Positions 1-12,154 of a DNA stretch of 64,000 nucleotides are shown here, piece by piece. Position 1 is the first letter of the stretch, and every line of letters begins with the position of its first letter. The stretch is from Porodaedalea pini (Eukaryota > Basidiomycota > Agaricomycetes > Hymenochaetales > Hymenochaetaceae). A program made the position numbers and the translations under genes. The notes under the pieces were generated by a model that did no database searches, was not told where the DNA came from, and saw nothing but the letters and a program-made list of their open reading frames with translations. The stretch covers positions 620,001 to 684,000 of the forward strand of contig NBAY01000014.1 in assembly GCA_002794775.1 (NCBI GenBank), read 5' to 3'.

Positions 1-1809
1 CGCCAGAATTGTGAAAGTTTCTAAGAGCCATCCTGATGCATATTTGTGAGCATAAATGTGGAAGGGTCTGCAGCCACAAACCGTCGCTCAACAGCTAAGC
101 GGCTACTTGTAGGTCTTTGCCGATTACACCTCTGGAAATTGTTACTTTATCAAATGTGCTGTCCTTAAATCCAGGTTAAATCGATTTCTCAGACACCAGC
201 ATTCTTTGGTTCATTTTGAGGGGTAATTCTAGCATGTCAAGTGGAGTTTCTTCATGGGACGTCAGCGGCAAAACACTGTATGAAGAGGATGTAACCTGGG
301 AGCAAGAGATGGTGCATGATCAGAGGAACGTTTGATCAAGCAGATGCACAAGCTCAGAACGTTTCTTGTCTGCTTGCTTGTTTCACAGTGCGTTCTGAAG
401 TACGCTCGCATGCAGAGAGTGGCGATAGAGTATGATCTCCGGATGCGCTGGTGAAATACATGGACATGTCATTAGGTCTCTGTATCCGCTAGTCGAAAAG
501 GATGGCATTGCCAAGCATGTTGCCATCTTTGGGGGCATTCATGCATACATACTGCGGCCCTAGTTGTTCTTGAAAAGCCCCCATCTATCACACCTACATC
601 CTGTTTTAGAAGTTCAGGGTTATTGGCGGCAAGCCCAGTGTGACCTTTCTAAAGTAGGAGACAGTCCTTGGTATGCTTCCATAGAGATCCGAAGACTTCG
701 CAACAGATACCAACGACTTCTATTTGCCAGCGCAAATGCACGTCAGATTATGGCGCAGAGACAGGTCGATTCTGCTCTTACTATGCTACGCGCGAAGGTC
801 AATAGCGTTGGTGGGATACAGCGGAAAGAAGAGGGGGATGGTGAAACTGAAAAGGTGTTTAGAAGGTGCATACGTGCGGGGAAAGTCTGCAATTGAACAC
901 CTTTGCCTGCTGAAAATCATCTGGCGCATGATCTTGTCCACTGTTTGCTATGTTCAGCGGGCCATTCTCGAACTGCTTGGGCTGCACACGTACCTCGAGG
1001 ACATCATGCTTTGCATCAACTCTGAGAATAGCTTTCATTCATAGATTCTTTAGGTCCGCGGCACATTCACCATTGATGCTTCTGTCATCAACCACCTACG
1101 TATATTGGATCGGCATACCCTGTGGCTCATCTGCAGAAACAAGCAGGTATCGGGCAGATGTTTTGATGTACAAAACATCTCCCATAGCCATGGTACTAGC
1201 ATACTTATGATGTAAGGGCTCTGCTTGATGGCCTTAATTTCGTCTTGACGCAAACATGCAAGACAAGTTTTCGAATTACTCCATGGGAGACCACTACATT
1301 ACCGAGCTCCTCGAATAAATGTGCAGCTTTCAAGGCTACGCACCTGGCGCTCCGCCATTGAGTTCTGCTCCTACCATTCCCCTGCCACTAAATACATTCA
1401 TCATGTGATTTCTCCTTTTTGTCCTCCTTCCTCCTCCACTCAGCCAGCTTCCCTGATACTTTTAAAGAAGAACTCATTTTGTGCACTCTTTCTCATCCTG
1501 CATTGCTGTTGGTCAGGTTTGCCCAGCCAGCGTCCTCAGCCTCTTTGAAGAAGCAGGCCATTACAGAGCAGAGAAAGGAGCCATATGTCAACTATGCTCG
1601 CATCCTTCACATACCAAATGGTGTTGACGGTCAGTCGGACCTGCTCATTACTGTCGAGGAGAACAAGTCCTCTGCTGCTCCCCACTCACTCCCTCCACCT
1701 CTCCTGCTCATTGATATCAGTGCAGAGAAATCAGCAGACTTGTATCTCAGCTACATTTGTATCCGGTCTACCTTAATCAACATGCTTGTCAACGGCAGTT
1801 TTTTTATAG
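1..1809. other. Left edge, no gene recognised
   Basis: I read all frames of this stretch and saw no protein family, splice structure or RNA gene I can name. The open frames are short (about 110 residues or less) and lack motifs. The right limit is set where sequence similarity to copy II of the segmental duplication begins. Confidence 0.5.
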
Positions 1810-2784
1810 GAAGTGCAGTGGGAGCTCTCTGGGCTTCTACTTTGGTATGAGCTTTATGCCCTTGATCAAGTGATTCATGCCCATATGACCAACCGTCTAC
1901 GAAATGCTCTATCATGCGGGATCTATCTGGGCACCACGGACACGTAGACCACTATCAGTTCTGACACATCTCAAAGCTTACCAAGGAGAACTGGGGGAGG
2001 CAGGACTCCATCAAATAACTCTGCCGCGTCCTTGGGACATGGCTAGAATTTCCAGAGTGCGAGACCGCAGGGCTTTTATGTTTTGATCACATTCTACGTT
2101 GAGACATTTGTCCGTTACTTTTTTCGCGTCTCCTCTATACACTGTAATGTGCCCGTCTCGCTCATGTAGCGTCATTGTTCGTCTGTTGAGGCATTTGTCT
2201 TCATCTATATTGTATTGCCATGTCGAGCCCATCTTACTAAATGTATTTAGAACGACGTTAGTAGGCTCAGATGTAGTGGCATGTCCGCCTTTTTTCTGGT
2301 CTTTGGACTTGCGTCAGGCATTGAGAAAGAAAATTGCAATGGAAGAAGAATATACTGTATGTGAGGACACTGTCTCAGTCAGTCGACATTGAAATGGAAG
2401 TTGTAGTCAGATTTGGTGAAAGATGGAGTAGGCACTAAAGCCTGTAGCCAAAGGCCGGAGGTATGGGTCATATGGAACGTAGCTTAGAATCAAGAAGGGA
2501 AGAGGAAGAGGAAGAGGAAGAGGAGACTGTTTGTGGTGAGTGAGCAAGACACTTTGATGGATGAATGAATTATTGGTTTGACATATGAATGGATGGTAGG
2601 AGAGCGTGTAAAGTCGGTATGTATGGTATACATGAGGCATCTCTGCATGAGTTGTCACGTCTTTGAGCACAATCCAATGGCCCTATTCTGCTTCAGACTC
2701 AAACGTGTGGAAGGCCCAGACCCCCAGATCGACCAAGACAAATAACAGCCAAATAACAAGCCACCGGCATGCGTTCCTTAATGC
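1810..2784. repeat. Segmental duplication copy I, left part
   Basis: This stretch aligns with 41,080-42,170 with many substitutions and small indels. Matching landmarks include the sequence around 2,090 and 41,380 (ACATTTGTCCGTTAC), the GGTGAAAGATGGAG block (2,416 and 41,699) and the GGAAGGCCCAGACCCC block (2,709 and 42,089). The copy breaks exactly at the start of an LTR and resumes at 30,849. The 41-kb copy has an open frame of unknown family (about 41,080-41,220); the copy here is broken by stops. Confidence 0.85.
2493..2527 (+). repeat. GGAAGA microsatellite
   Basis: A short run of AGGAAG units that is absent from the corresponding place in copy II. It is a simple-sequence expansion with no visible function. 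Confidence 0.8.
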
Positions 2785-3619
2785 TGTAGCGATTAACCAT
2801 TGCCTACACGCCGGCTGAGTCTTTCTCCCCTCACTTACACTACTCCTTTGAATCCCTTTACCGGCTGCCAAACTTTACCATTTATTCATTCATAATTGGC
2901 GGCCGACTCTTCATTATAATTCTTGGTATGGACATGATCAGACGGAGGGATGTCACACAAACTCGATCAGCACATGGATGACCAACTCTCGTGGGGACAG
3001 GTGGAAGGAATTAGGCGAGTAGGACAAGGACATGGGATATGGGTATGCAGTGGTGGGAGACGAGAGAGCAGGTTGGGCACTCCAACATCACTCCACGACG
3101 ATTGGCTGTGTGATGTGTGCAGGCCGATTGCCGACTCACTTTCACATCCATTCACACAGACTCGGCCGAGTCTTGCACCGCTTCCTCTGCTTCAGTTTAG
3201 TATAAATTTGCAGTAGTTTGTAGAGGGAGAGACACAGATAGGGAGAGATACGAGACAAGTACAGAGACAGACAGTCCCCTCTCCACCTCTAGACCGCAAT
3301 CTACTACATGCATTACTACGCACTACTTGCCCGACTCTCATTCTGAAACAGTATACATCGACTCTGTCACCAACTCTCAGAACTCTGGCACCCAATCACC
3401 GAACGCCCTCGGCCGCTGCCATAAGTGCTGATTCTACCCTCCCGAGTCTTGGTCCAACCAGAATCCCGCAGGTATCCGTATCGCTGAGTCTTCATACCTC
3501 GAACCTCGCTCTACTTAGGTTGTCCCTCTCGGTATACCGAGTCACCGCAGTCCCCCTTGGGTCGATCACGAGCTGTAGCCCGAATCACCCTTTGGATTAG
3601 AAGAGTCTGCACCCCTACA
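2785..3619 (+). repeat. 5' LTR of the outer element
   Basis: This is an 835-bp LTR beginning TGTAGCGATT and ending CCCCTACA, matching 30,026-30,848 almost throughout. A TATAAAT sequence at about 3,200 followed by a CAGTAG start region is a plausible promoter. The 3' LTR lacks a 12-bp segment found here near 3,365-3,376. Confidence 0.9.
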
Positions 3620-3622
3620 CAT

Positions 3623-3640
3623 TGGAGCCCACTGCGAGGG
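3623..3640 (+). promoter_or_regulatory. Putative primer-binding site
   Basis: TGGAGCCCACTGCGAGGG lies three bases after the LTR end and starts with the TGG expected opposite a tRNA CCA tail. Which tRNA it would match cannot be told by eye. Confidence 0.5.
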
Positions 3641-3647
3641 GGACAAG

Positions 3648-6600
3648 GTGCCTCACCTAAGTATCAGGTCGACGTCTGAAGCTCCTCGGCGCACTACACG
3701 CATACAAGCAAAGGTTCAGGAAGAACCAAGCAACCCACCACCACCACCCAGAGGACAAGGCCGAGGAAGACCAAGAGGACGTCCACTGACCACAGCCACC
3801 CCTCGGATCTTACACGCTCCCAGAGAAGCATCCTTGTCACCATTTCGCCGATTGGGAACCACCAACCCAGAAAACACACTTCAGGACACCGAGCAACAAC
3901 AGCCACCCTCAGTAACCGAACCAGGACTCACACAAGAATGAGGACAATCAGTCAGACCTAGAAGGATCCTACCTGATCTCATCGAAACACCGATATCACT
4001 TCGTATCCCAGGAAGCTTCATAACCGGCAACAGGTCGCATTTCAGCATTGCCAGTACACCACTCAGTCAGCAGATTCAAAGACCCAGAGGAACACCTGAA
4101 AGCGAGGAAAGGAACCCAGGCCTTGAAGGATACAGGAGTCCAACAAAGGAACAAAGTCGCTCCAGATCCGAAGAAGTGGTCAGGAGACTGGTATCGCCAG
4201 GACTACGAGAATCGGCAACGCCATATTGAAACCAATCACTTGGATCATTGTCACCCACAAGACCAGGGTCACCACTTAATTGGGGCAGACAAGCCATCAG
4301 AAGATGGCTCGACGAACCTCTGATTCAAACAGGAGGACGAATAGAAGTACCAACAGAACGAAACTCCAAACCTGAGAATCCTACCCCCGACCAAGAAGAA
4401 CAATTGACCCCGGAATCACCACAGAATCGGTCCGAGACATCGGAGGAAGATCTGGTCCCACCACCACTGCCACCAACTCCAGAAGGATCAATACCTATTG
4501 CGATATCAAGGATTGTGGACCCATACCTGGAAACTTGCCCTTCGACTCCGGAACAGCTGACTCCACCCTCACGCGTACCCACACTGGCTCCGCCGACTCT
4601 CCATATTGTGGCGCCACCAATAGTCAGAGCAGTCATGGCTAATTCTACCACACAAGGATCGAGCCAAGGACCTTCACGAGCCCCACCAACAGCACCGCCA
4701 ACGCAACCCATACCCAACATAGCCAATCCTCTTCCAGACCTCACCGAGTCCAGAAATCTCCCAATCACCAGACCAAATCCTCCAGTTCCAGGAGCGACAA
4801 TGCCGAACCAACATGACAAATGAGCACCAGCAATGAACGCTGATGTAGAACCAGAGGGGATCCCACGATTCTTTGAAGAGGTTAACATCTTAGGATCGAA
4901 TGCAGGGATCACCGATCTACAGAAAATCAATTGGGCACATTACTATGCACTGGTACGTGAGGAGTTACTATGGTCGACTCTCCCACAGGCACGACAAAAC
5001 GATTTCACGTCATTCAAAACAGCTGCCCTGGGCTTCTATCCAGCGGCAACGATAAGATACACTTATGGAGACCTAATCAATTTTGTTGCTGAGAATTCCA
5101 ACAAGGTTTTGATGAGCACGGCTGCCCTGGGAGAATACCATCAAAGCTTTATGCGTATTACATTATATCTGGTTCAAGAAGGAGTCATTTCGGATCTAGA
5201 TCAAAAGCGGTTCTATCAAGAAGGCCTAAACCGGCTCACCAATCAGCATCTTGAACAACAGCTTCGGTTGGTTGACTTTCGACACCCAGCTGGTGTTCCT
5301 TGGGATATACTGGTACTATACAATGAGCTCAACTGACTTATAGCAGGAGGAGTCCTAGTAACGGGTCCTGGGGCGCAGCAAGGATATGCAGTACCGCAGT
5401 ATGGAACATTCGGGATACCCGCAGCACCTCCATATTTTACTCAGCAACACATTGCCACAGCATCTGGACCGTATGCACTGACCCCCATCAAATGAGAGGA
5501 CTCAGAACTGAGCCTGCTCACACGCATGGTATCGGACTTGCAAGCTGAGATATGGGATCTCTGGGGCAAAAGGAAGGAAGATTATCAAAGGCAGGACTAC
5601 GAGGATCGGTATGCTCGAGATCAGCCATATGCCCATAACGAACCACAGGAGTACCAGTGACCCGATGATTACGAACAGCCATGCGAAGAATACAGGGCAC
5701 CACCGAGAGGCCCACCTCCAGTCAGAAATATGCAGGTAAGGAATACAGGACCCCGAACGTGCACAATGTGCCACAGCACCGCACACCTATTCAGGGACTG
5801 TACGATCAGGGACATGTTGCTGAACCGGCGACTACTGGCCTTGGATGCACAAGGATTCATTGTGATGCCGGGAGGAACACGACTGCCGCCAGGACCTCAA
5901 GGCTCTTCTCTACTGGATTGAATGAACTTGTACTACCGAGACCACCCGAACGAAGTCCCTCCAGGTACAACAATTCCTGTCAACATGACAGCGCTACAAG
6001 ATCCACCACTGCACCAAATGGCGAACTTGTTCAATACGTACTATCCCACCATATCGGGACCAAGTATGTATACCCCGACCCAGCCATGTAAGGAGGAAGC
6101 CCACATCAAAGAAATCCAGGACGAATATGTAGGGGAAGGAAGAAAGGTTCAGTTCAACAATACGGGCAATTCTCATGGGCAGCAGAGATGATCGGTGAGA
6201 CTGGCAAATATAGGAAAAGCCAACTCTCCCTCACCTAAATGCACAACAAAACCAACAAAAGAACGAGAGGGATGCGAACCAGCTACGGACTTGGGCGTAC
6301 CGGAAACAGAAACAGATAAAGGAAAGGAGAAAGTATTGGCCAAGCCCAGAGAAGAATTGGTACCCGACTCTATTCCACCACACAAGCCTACGCAAGTACA
6401 TGTAGCACCACCACGGGAAATGACAGAACCGAATCCTGGACATCCCAACATGGTGGTAGACGTACAGAGACCTCAGTTCAAATACAACACACCGGCTAAC
6501 AACCCCGCAATGGTTGACACAGTATTTTGCCGATTCCTGGATTCCACGGTGTCGATATCAGGTCGAGAATTGTTGGCAACCTCGCTGGAGGTCAGACAAA

Positions 6601-7166
6601 AATGCAAGGACATGATGATGGCGAAGCGGAGTCTGATAAACCATGACGAGGAAGGCACAGCCATGTACTCAGTAGGACCCAGGCCAGGGTCGCCAGATGA
6701 AACAATGGAAAGGGAACCAATTGCACCAGCGACTGTACCAATTCGAGTCATCGACGTATGGTTAGATGGAAAGATCGAGGTCAAAGGACTGCTTGACACG
6801 GGAGCTTTGTTTATAGGGCTTTCTCAGGATGTATGGAAACACCTAGGATCGCCGACTCTAAATAACGAACAAATCACTATCGAAACAGCAAACGCGTCTA
6901 GAACCCAATCACTCGGACTAATACCACGACTCAGGATAGGACTCGGAGGATTCTCGGTACTCGTACAAGCACAAGTCGTACACCCAGCACCGTTCAACAT
7001 CCTACTCAGCCGACCATTCCTCGCACACTGCAAGGCTTGGTTGGTGGATATAGACATCGATGACCAGGTACTAGAACTAATCCACCCGGTAATGGAGGAA
7101 GATGTATCAGTTCCAACTCGAGAACGAACACGACAAAAGCAACCAGCCGAGGACAAGGATTTTTGA
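3648..7166 (+). pseudogene. gag-pr: Gag and protease region of outer element, broken by TGA codons
   Basis: A single frame runs the whole length but contains eight internal TGA codons (3,939; 4,227; 4,821; 5,334; 5,493; 5,658; 5,919; 6,189) and no internal TAA or TAG. The first part is Pro-, Gln- and Glu-rich and disordered. A Gag-like helical region spans 4,833-5,336. A CCHC zinc knuckle (CTMCHSTAHLFRDC, pattern CX2CX4HX4C) lies at 5,760-5,801. A retropepsin-type region with an LLDTGA motif lies near 6,795 and ends in a Leu-rich segment. Most of the TGAs fall where Arg would suit, so the natural reading is CGA decay. The copy cannot make a full Gag. The 4,821 TGA could instead be a real end before the Gag start at 4,833. 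Confidence 0.85.
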
Positions 7167-10100
7167 TAGTCAATGAATCGGTACAATATCAACGAGACAA
7201 ACCAGAGGTGCAACCGTGCTATACCACAGATACCCCGGAGTCAAACACAGTACATATTTCTTCTGACAGACAGTCTATTGAGATCAGTGTCACAGAAAAA
7301 GGAGGCATAAAACCAAAACAAAATACAGAAAACAACAAAACCCAAACAAACAATGCAACAGGACTATTCTCTATCAATCACCCATACAACAACGAATCTC
7401 TAGTTCCTCGAACAAGTCAAACTCACCAAATGACTCAACCCTTCTACAAATACAAGAAGGTTGCTGATCGTATAAAGCCGGTACCAACCACAATCCCCGA
7501 AGAATACCAAATCACCAGGACACAGCACCCCGATCCCCTAAAAGACCTTCCAGAATTACCAACCCATCCTCCACCATTCTCACCTGGGAAACGACTCACC
7601 CAGGAACGATATGACAAAATGGACATAGATTCCTACTCCCTGAAGAAAAGGATCTCGCATGGTGGGTTATTCGGACACAGGAAATGGCGTTTGCATGGGA
7701 CAAAACAGAAAAGGGTGCACTCGACTACAATTACTTTGCTCCAGTTCTTATCCCAGCAATCGAGCATATTCCATGGGTACTGAAGAATATTCCCATCCCA
7801 CCAGGGATATTCGACAGGGTCATCGCAATCATCAAAGACAAAATCATGTCTGGCATTTACAAACCGTCGAACTCGTCATATCGATCCAGATGGTTCTGCA
7901 TAGTAAAGAAGGATGGAAAGTCGCTGAGAATAGTCCACGATCTTCAATCACTAAACGGTCACAATATGAGATCCATTGGTGCCGTATCCAACTGAACACA
8001 TCGCCGAGTCTTTTGGTGGCCGATCCTGTTATACAACCTTGGACTTATTCATAGCATTTGACCAAAGGAAACTCGCCATACGAAGTAGGGACATAACGAC
8101 ATTCCAGATGCCACTAGGAGCATTCCAACTCACATCAATTCCAATGGGGTATATGAACTCCCAGCAAATCATGCACGCTGATGTCACATTCATCCTGAAG
8201 GACAAAATCCCAGATGTGGCATTCCCATACATTGACGATGTACCCATAAAAGGGCCAGCCACACGATACGAGTTACAGGACAGATCATACGAGACCATCC
8301 CAGAAAATTCAGGAATCCGCCGATTCATATGGGAACACCTAAACGACGTCAACCGAGTCCTCCAAAGATTCAAAGTAGTTGGGGCGACTCTGTCCAGGAA
8401 AAAGTTGGTACTCGCTGCACCCGAAGCTGTGATAGTCAGCCATACCTGCAACTACTCAGGACGAGTCCCAGACAAAGCACGAGTCCAAAAGGTCATCAAC
8501 TGGCCTCCCTGTGAAGACATTACCGACATTCAATCATTTCTCGGAACTGCAGGAGTCCTCAGGCATTTTATCAACGACTTCGCCCGATTGGCATATGATC
8601 TGAACCAACTCACCAGAAAAGATGTCCCCTTCTCATTCAGAAAACTTGAACAGCAATCAATGGACCAACTTAAGAAGGCAGTCACCGAGTCTGGAGCTAT
8701 CAGGCTGATCAACTACAAATGCAGGATACCAGTCCACCTCTGCATAGATTCATCAATTCGAGGATATGGAGCGATTCTCTTACAGATCAGAGAAAATGGA
8801 GAATGATTCCCAGCCCGTTTTATGTCGGCAACATGGAACGAGAGGGAACAGAACTACTCATAGCCAAAAGTAGAACTGTTTGGGCTCATGAGGGCACTCC
8901 ATGATGCACAAATCTACCTAATAGGACTGGACCACTTCTACATTGAAGTTGACGCGAAGTACATTAAAGGCTTGATCAACAACCCAGATATCCAGCCAAA
9001 TGTGACAATCAACCAGTGGATCACGGGAATCTTACTGTTCCACTTCACGATTATCCATGTACCGGGCACCCGGCATACAGGCCCAGATGGACTCAGTTGG
9101 TGAAAGCGAACAGATGCCGACCCTCCAGATGACGAAAACTACAAAGAATGGATCGACAATCAGTATGCTTTCATATTCATAGCATACACTGGAGACATTC
9201 CTCCTGCTGCAGACCCTCCCACCATTCCTTGGACAGCTGCAGCAGAATCGGCCAATCAAGAGTTGATAAAAATCAAGGAATTTCTCAGCAACCCAAAGAA
9301 ACTGGAAGACATGACAGACAATGAATTTCATCACTTCATAACAAAGGCAACTCAGTTTTTCGTCGCAGATGGACAACTTTGGAGGAAATGATACTTGGGA
9401 CCGCACCAACTCGTACTCGCACAAGATCACCGATTCTCGGTCATGCAGTCAGCACATGATGACCTGGGACACAAAGGATTCTTTTCAGTACAGCTACGAG
9501 TCCACGATCAATTTTGGTGGCCCATGATGAGTTCCGACATACATTGGTTCCTGAAGATGTGTCACTTGTGCCAGACTTGGCAATTCACTCACGTATGAAT
9601 TCCACCGAGCGTCCCAACACCAGCACCACTATTTTCCAGGGTACACATAGATGTGATGCTCATGCCCAAATCAGGGGGATTCAGGTATATCATCCAGGCA
9701 AGAGACTCACTCACAGGCTACCCGGAATTCCGACTCTTACGCGCTGATAACTTGAGATCAATTGCCAACTTCATCTTCCAGGACATCATATGTCGATGGG
9801 GTTATGTACACGAGATTGTTTCAGACAATGGTCCATCATTCAACGGCAAAGTAATTAGGCTGTTGGCAAGATACGGAGTCCACAATATCCGAATCTCCCC
9901 CTATAACTCGAGAGTGAACAGAATTGTAGAATGGCGCCACAGGGACCTTAGGGAAACACTGATGAAACTTGCTGGGAACAACGAAACTTGATGGTCACAA
10001 CACACATACCATGCTATATGGGCGGAGAGGATCACGATTCAGAAAGCAACAGGATATTCGCCATACTACATGGTCCATGGAGTCCAGCCAATCCTTCCAT

Positions 10101-10666
10101 TTGACTTGGCTGAACAAACGTACATGTCACCAGTATATACATCAAAGGTATCCCAGTCAGAACTACTCACGGCACGAGCAAGGGCACTCCAGCACCAACC
10201 AGAAGACTTGAAACAAGTACACTCGGCAGTCATGCGCGCTCGCTTCAAATCAATCCAGCAATTCGAAAAACACTACCAAAACATGATCCGAGACTACGAC
10301 TTTGGCCCTGGAGCCCTGGTTCTGGTTTGAAACTCACGAATCGACATGGAACTAAGCCGGAAAGCCAAACCCAAATACCTCGGACCAATGGTAGTTGTTT
10401 GCCAAACAACTGGAGGATCATACATTCTCGCAGAACTCACAGGCGCAGTCTTGGCACTACGATACGCAGCCTTCAGAGTTATCCTGTACCACCCCCGAGC
10501 AAACATATTGACCCCAGTCACCCAGATAATGGAGCAAACCAACTCAGAACTCGATGATCTCGCCAACAAACATTCAAAAATCGAAGGGGAGGAGCTTGGT
10601 GCCGAGGATCGGCCACAACCGACAGAAATCCTCGACACCGACTCTGGAACCGAATCTGAATCATGA
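7163..10666 (+). pseudogene. pol: Pol (RT, RNase H, integrase) of outer Ty3/gypsy element, decayed
   Basis: Reverse transcriptase, RNase H and integrase appear in gypsy order. RT has its catalytic YIDD box at 8,228-8,239, within a context typical of an agaricomycete gypsy lineage (IPMGY... then PYIDDVPIKGP). RNase H-like sequence ends near HVPGTRHTGPDGL at about 9,090. Integrase keeps a zinc-binding region (H..H, then CHLC near 9,570), then catalytic residues in HIDV, SDNGPSF and RIVEW. The frame shifts by one base near 7,640 and is restored near 7,960. Internal stops are TGA at 7,967, 8,804, 9,101, 9,389, 9,596, 9,989 and 10,328, plus TAG at 8,861. The stops replace Arg (CGA) or Gln (CAG) positions. 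No chromodomain is seen at the C terminus, unlike the two other gypsy elements here. Confidence 0.88.
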
Positions 10667-10884
10667 TACCCCATTATTCTCTTTGATATTTGTACTCATT
10701 CCATTTCCTTTCACACAACAAACCCCCACTCTCAAACTTCGAAACCGCGAAATCCACAAAAAACAGTACCCTACCGAGCCTGGAAGGAAAAGCCAAGTCT
10801 TATACTTCTGTCATAAAGCACAGTGTAACGTGGTACCAACCATAGACTAAATTCCCTTAATAAATAACAAACAGCAAATCTACC
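10667..10884. other. Short spacer after pol
   Basis: AC-rich non-coding sequence between the end of pol and the converging antisense gene. No LTR or polypurine tract is present, so the element does not end here. Confidence 0.5.
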
Positions 10885-11319
10885 CTATTTTCTACCCTTC
10901 CCTTTTCCCTTCTTCTTCTTTTCCTTTTCTTCCTTCTCCTCCTGTTCTTGAACGGTCCAATAGTTAATGAAAGATTCCTTGTCAAGGAATGGCATAGGTG
11001 GTATCCAGTCCTCAACCTCCTCGTATTTGCCAAGATGACACATAAGCTCATCAACACGAGCCTCATACGCCTCAAGACGATGATGAACGGTGGCCTGGCG
11101 CTCGCGAATCGACACGCAAGACTTGGTGACATTCCTAGCCAACGCCCCAACCAGGACGTCGACAGAAGCCGCGTCTGAGTAGTCAGGCACGTCGCCGAAC
11201 TGCCAGACTGCACTGCCGATACCGATCAGGTCCGCCATGGAAAGCGCGAGAGGAGTGAGCTGGGTACCACCATGCTGCCTGCGGAACCTCTTGAAGATGC
11301 AGCGCACCTTATTCCACGA
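10885..11319 (-). CDS. 3' exon of antisense Zn2Cys6-like gene
   Basis: This is the C-terminal part of a gene whose upstream exons lie at 19,369-21,007. It opens with SWNKVRC, which supplies the sixth cysteine of a Zn2Cys6-like cluster begun in the other part (CX2CX6CX8CX2C, then YD-SWNKVR-C). It continues with a helical region and ends in a Lys/Glu-rich tail (EKEEKEKKKKGKGKGRK). Read together, the product would be a nuclear DNA-binding-like protein, but that is inference. The upstream edge coincides exactly with the end of a small inverted-repeat element at 11,320. The gene is antisense to pol and converges on it. Confidence 0.6.
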   Translation of the reverse strand, partial: SWNKVRCIFKRFRRQHGGTQLTPLALSMADLIGIGSAVWQFGDVPDYSDAASVDVLVGALARNVTKSCVSIRERQATVHHRLEAYEARVDELMCHLGKYEEVEDWIPPMPFLDKESFINYWTVQEQEEKEEKEKKKKGKGKGRK

Positions 11320-11499
11320 ACTTGAGGTAGTGGGCCATTGAGATGGCAAGCTATGATTACTGTTTTCTGTGTCTTTCATTTTATATGAGAGGACAAAAGC
11401 TTGCAAATTATACTAAAACATTATTCTCATTAGTGAATTATTTGATATTCAGTAAACAGTAATCGTAGCTTGCCATCCTAATGGCCCACTACCTCAAGT
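11320..11499. mobile_element. 180-bp MITE-like inverted-repeat element
   Basis: The left end ACTTGAGGTAGTGGGCC and right end GGCCCACTACCTCAAGT are inverted copies. The arms extend about 45 bp with three mismatches around an AT-rich centre of about 90 bp. There is no open frame. Its left end abuts the split Zn2Cys6-like gene, and its right end abuts AT-rich sequence leading to the C19-like ORF. No clear target duplication is seen, so it may have been rearranged after insertion. Confidence 0.75.
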
Positions 11500-11601
11500 A
11501 CTGTGCAGAATTCACAGAGAAAATAGGCATTCATTCTAATTTTTTGACACTTTGGCTCTGAAGCAGCTCACTTCATGTGACATGCACATGTCGCAGGACT
11601 T

Positions 11602-12114
11602 ATGAAAATGGCTGTATTATCCTCATTTATTCCATGTTTTACAGAAGACTTTAATACAGCTCCTGAATGGTATTTATTCAGCAGTCAATATAAAAACATC
11701 AATACATACCCTTCTATTCAACAATGGCTTAACTATTACTTTGGTTCAATGTCAGTAACATGTAGACAATGTCAAATAGATTATACAGCTGACACCAATG
11801 TACAATCTCATATCAGTGAGTCAACAAATGTTGTAGCTGTGCAGTTGTATAATTATGAGATTATAATTGATCATGAGGTTGTTATAAAATGTACACCATG
11901 TTTGAAAAAATACAAATTGCGAGGTCTGATTTATGGTGGTAACAATCACTTCACTTGTAGAATAATAGATAAGTCTGGACTGGTCTGGTATAATGACGGT
12001 ATAACCACTGGCAGAGTTTCAAATGCAGAAAAGTATCTATCACAGTATAGTAGTTATGAGCTTCATGGCGAAGGGAAAACTACAGCAGTCATTGCTCTAT
12101 ATGCTATTATTTAA
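11602..12114 (+). CDS. C19 (USP-like) peptidase fragment, AT-rich
   Basis: A 170-residue open frame from a good ATG. It holds two CX2C pairs (CRQC and CTPC), as in the zinc ribbon of ubiquitin-specific proteases, then GGNNHFTCRI followed by VWYNDG. The latter resembles the C-terminal His box and Asp of C19 peptidases. The N-terminal Cys box is absent, so this is at most the C-terminal half and probably not an active protease. The base composition is much more AT-rich than the flanking gene fragments, suggesting a different origin. C19-like ORFs do occur within fungal transposons, but I cannot assign a transposon family. Confidence 0.55.
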   Translation: MKMAVLSSFIPCFTEDFNTAPEWYLFSSQYKNINTYPSIQQWLNYYFGSMSVTCRQCQIDYTADTNVQSHISESTNVVAVQLYNYEIIIDHEVVIKCTPCLKKYKLRGLIYGGNNHFTCRIIDKSGLVWYNDGITTGRVSNAEKYLSQYSSYELHGEGKTTAVIALYAII

Positions 12115-12154
12115 TGTACAACGTGCAGTGTAAAGGAGGAGGGATGGGGAGGTA

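Noticed and set aside
3648..10666. TGA read as a sense codon (alternative code or selenocysteine)
   Set aside because: Host genes here end normally, and the young gypsy pol has no in-frame TGA. The TGAs occur only in old copies, at Arg positions, with transition-only LTR differences. Decay is simpler.
10667..10884. 3' end of the outer element just after pol
   Set aside because: No polypurine tract or LTR-like sequence is here, and the matching LTR with the right flank is at 30,026-30,848.
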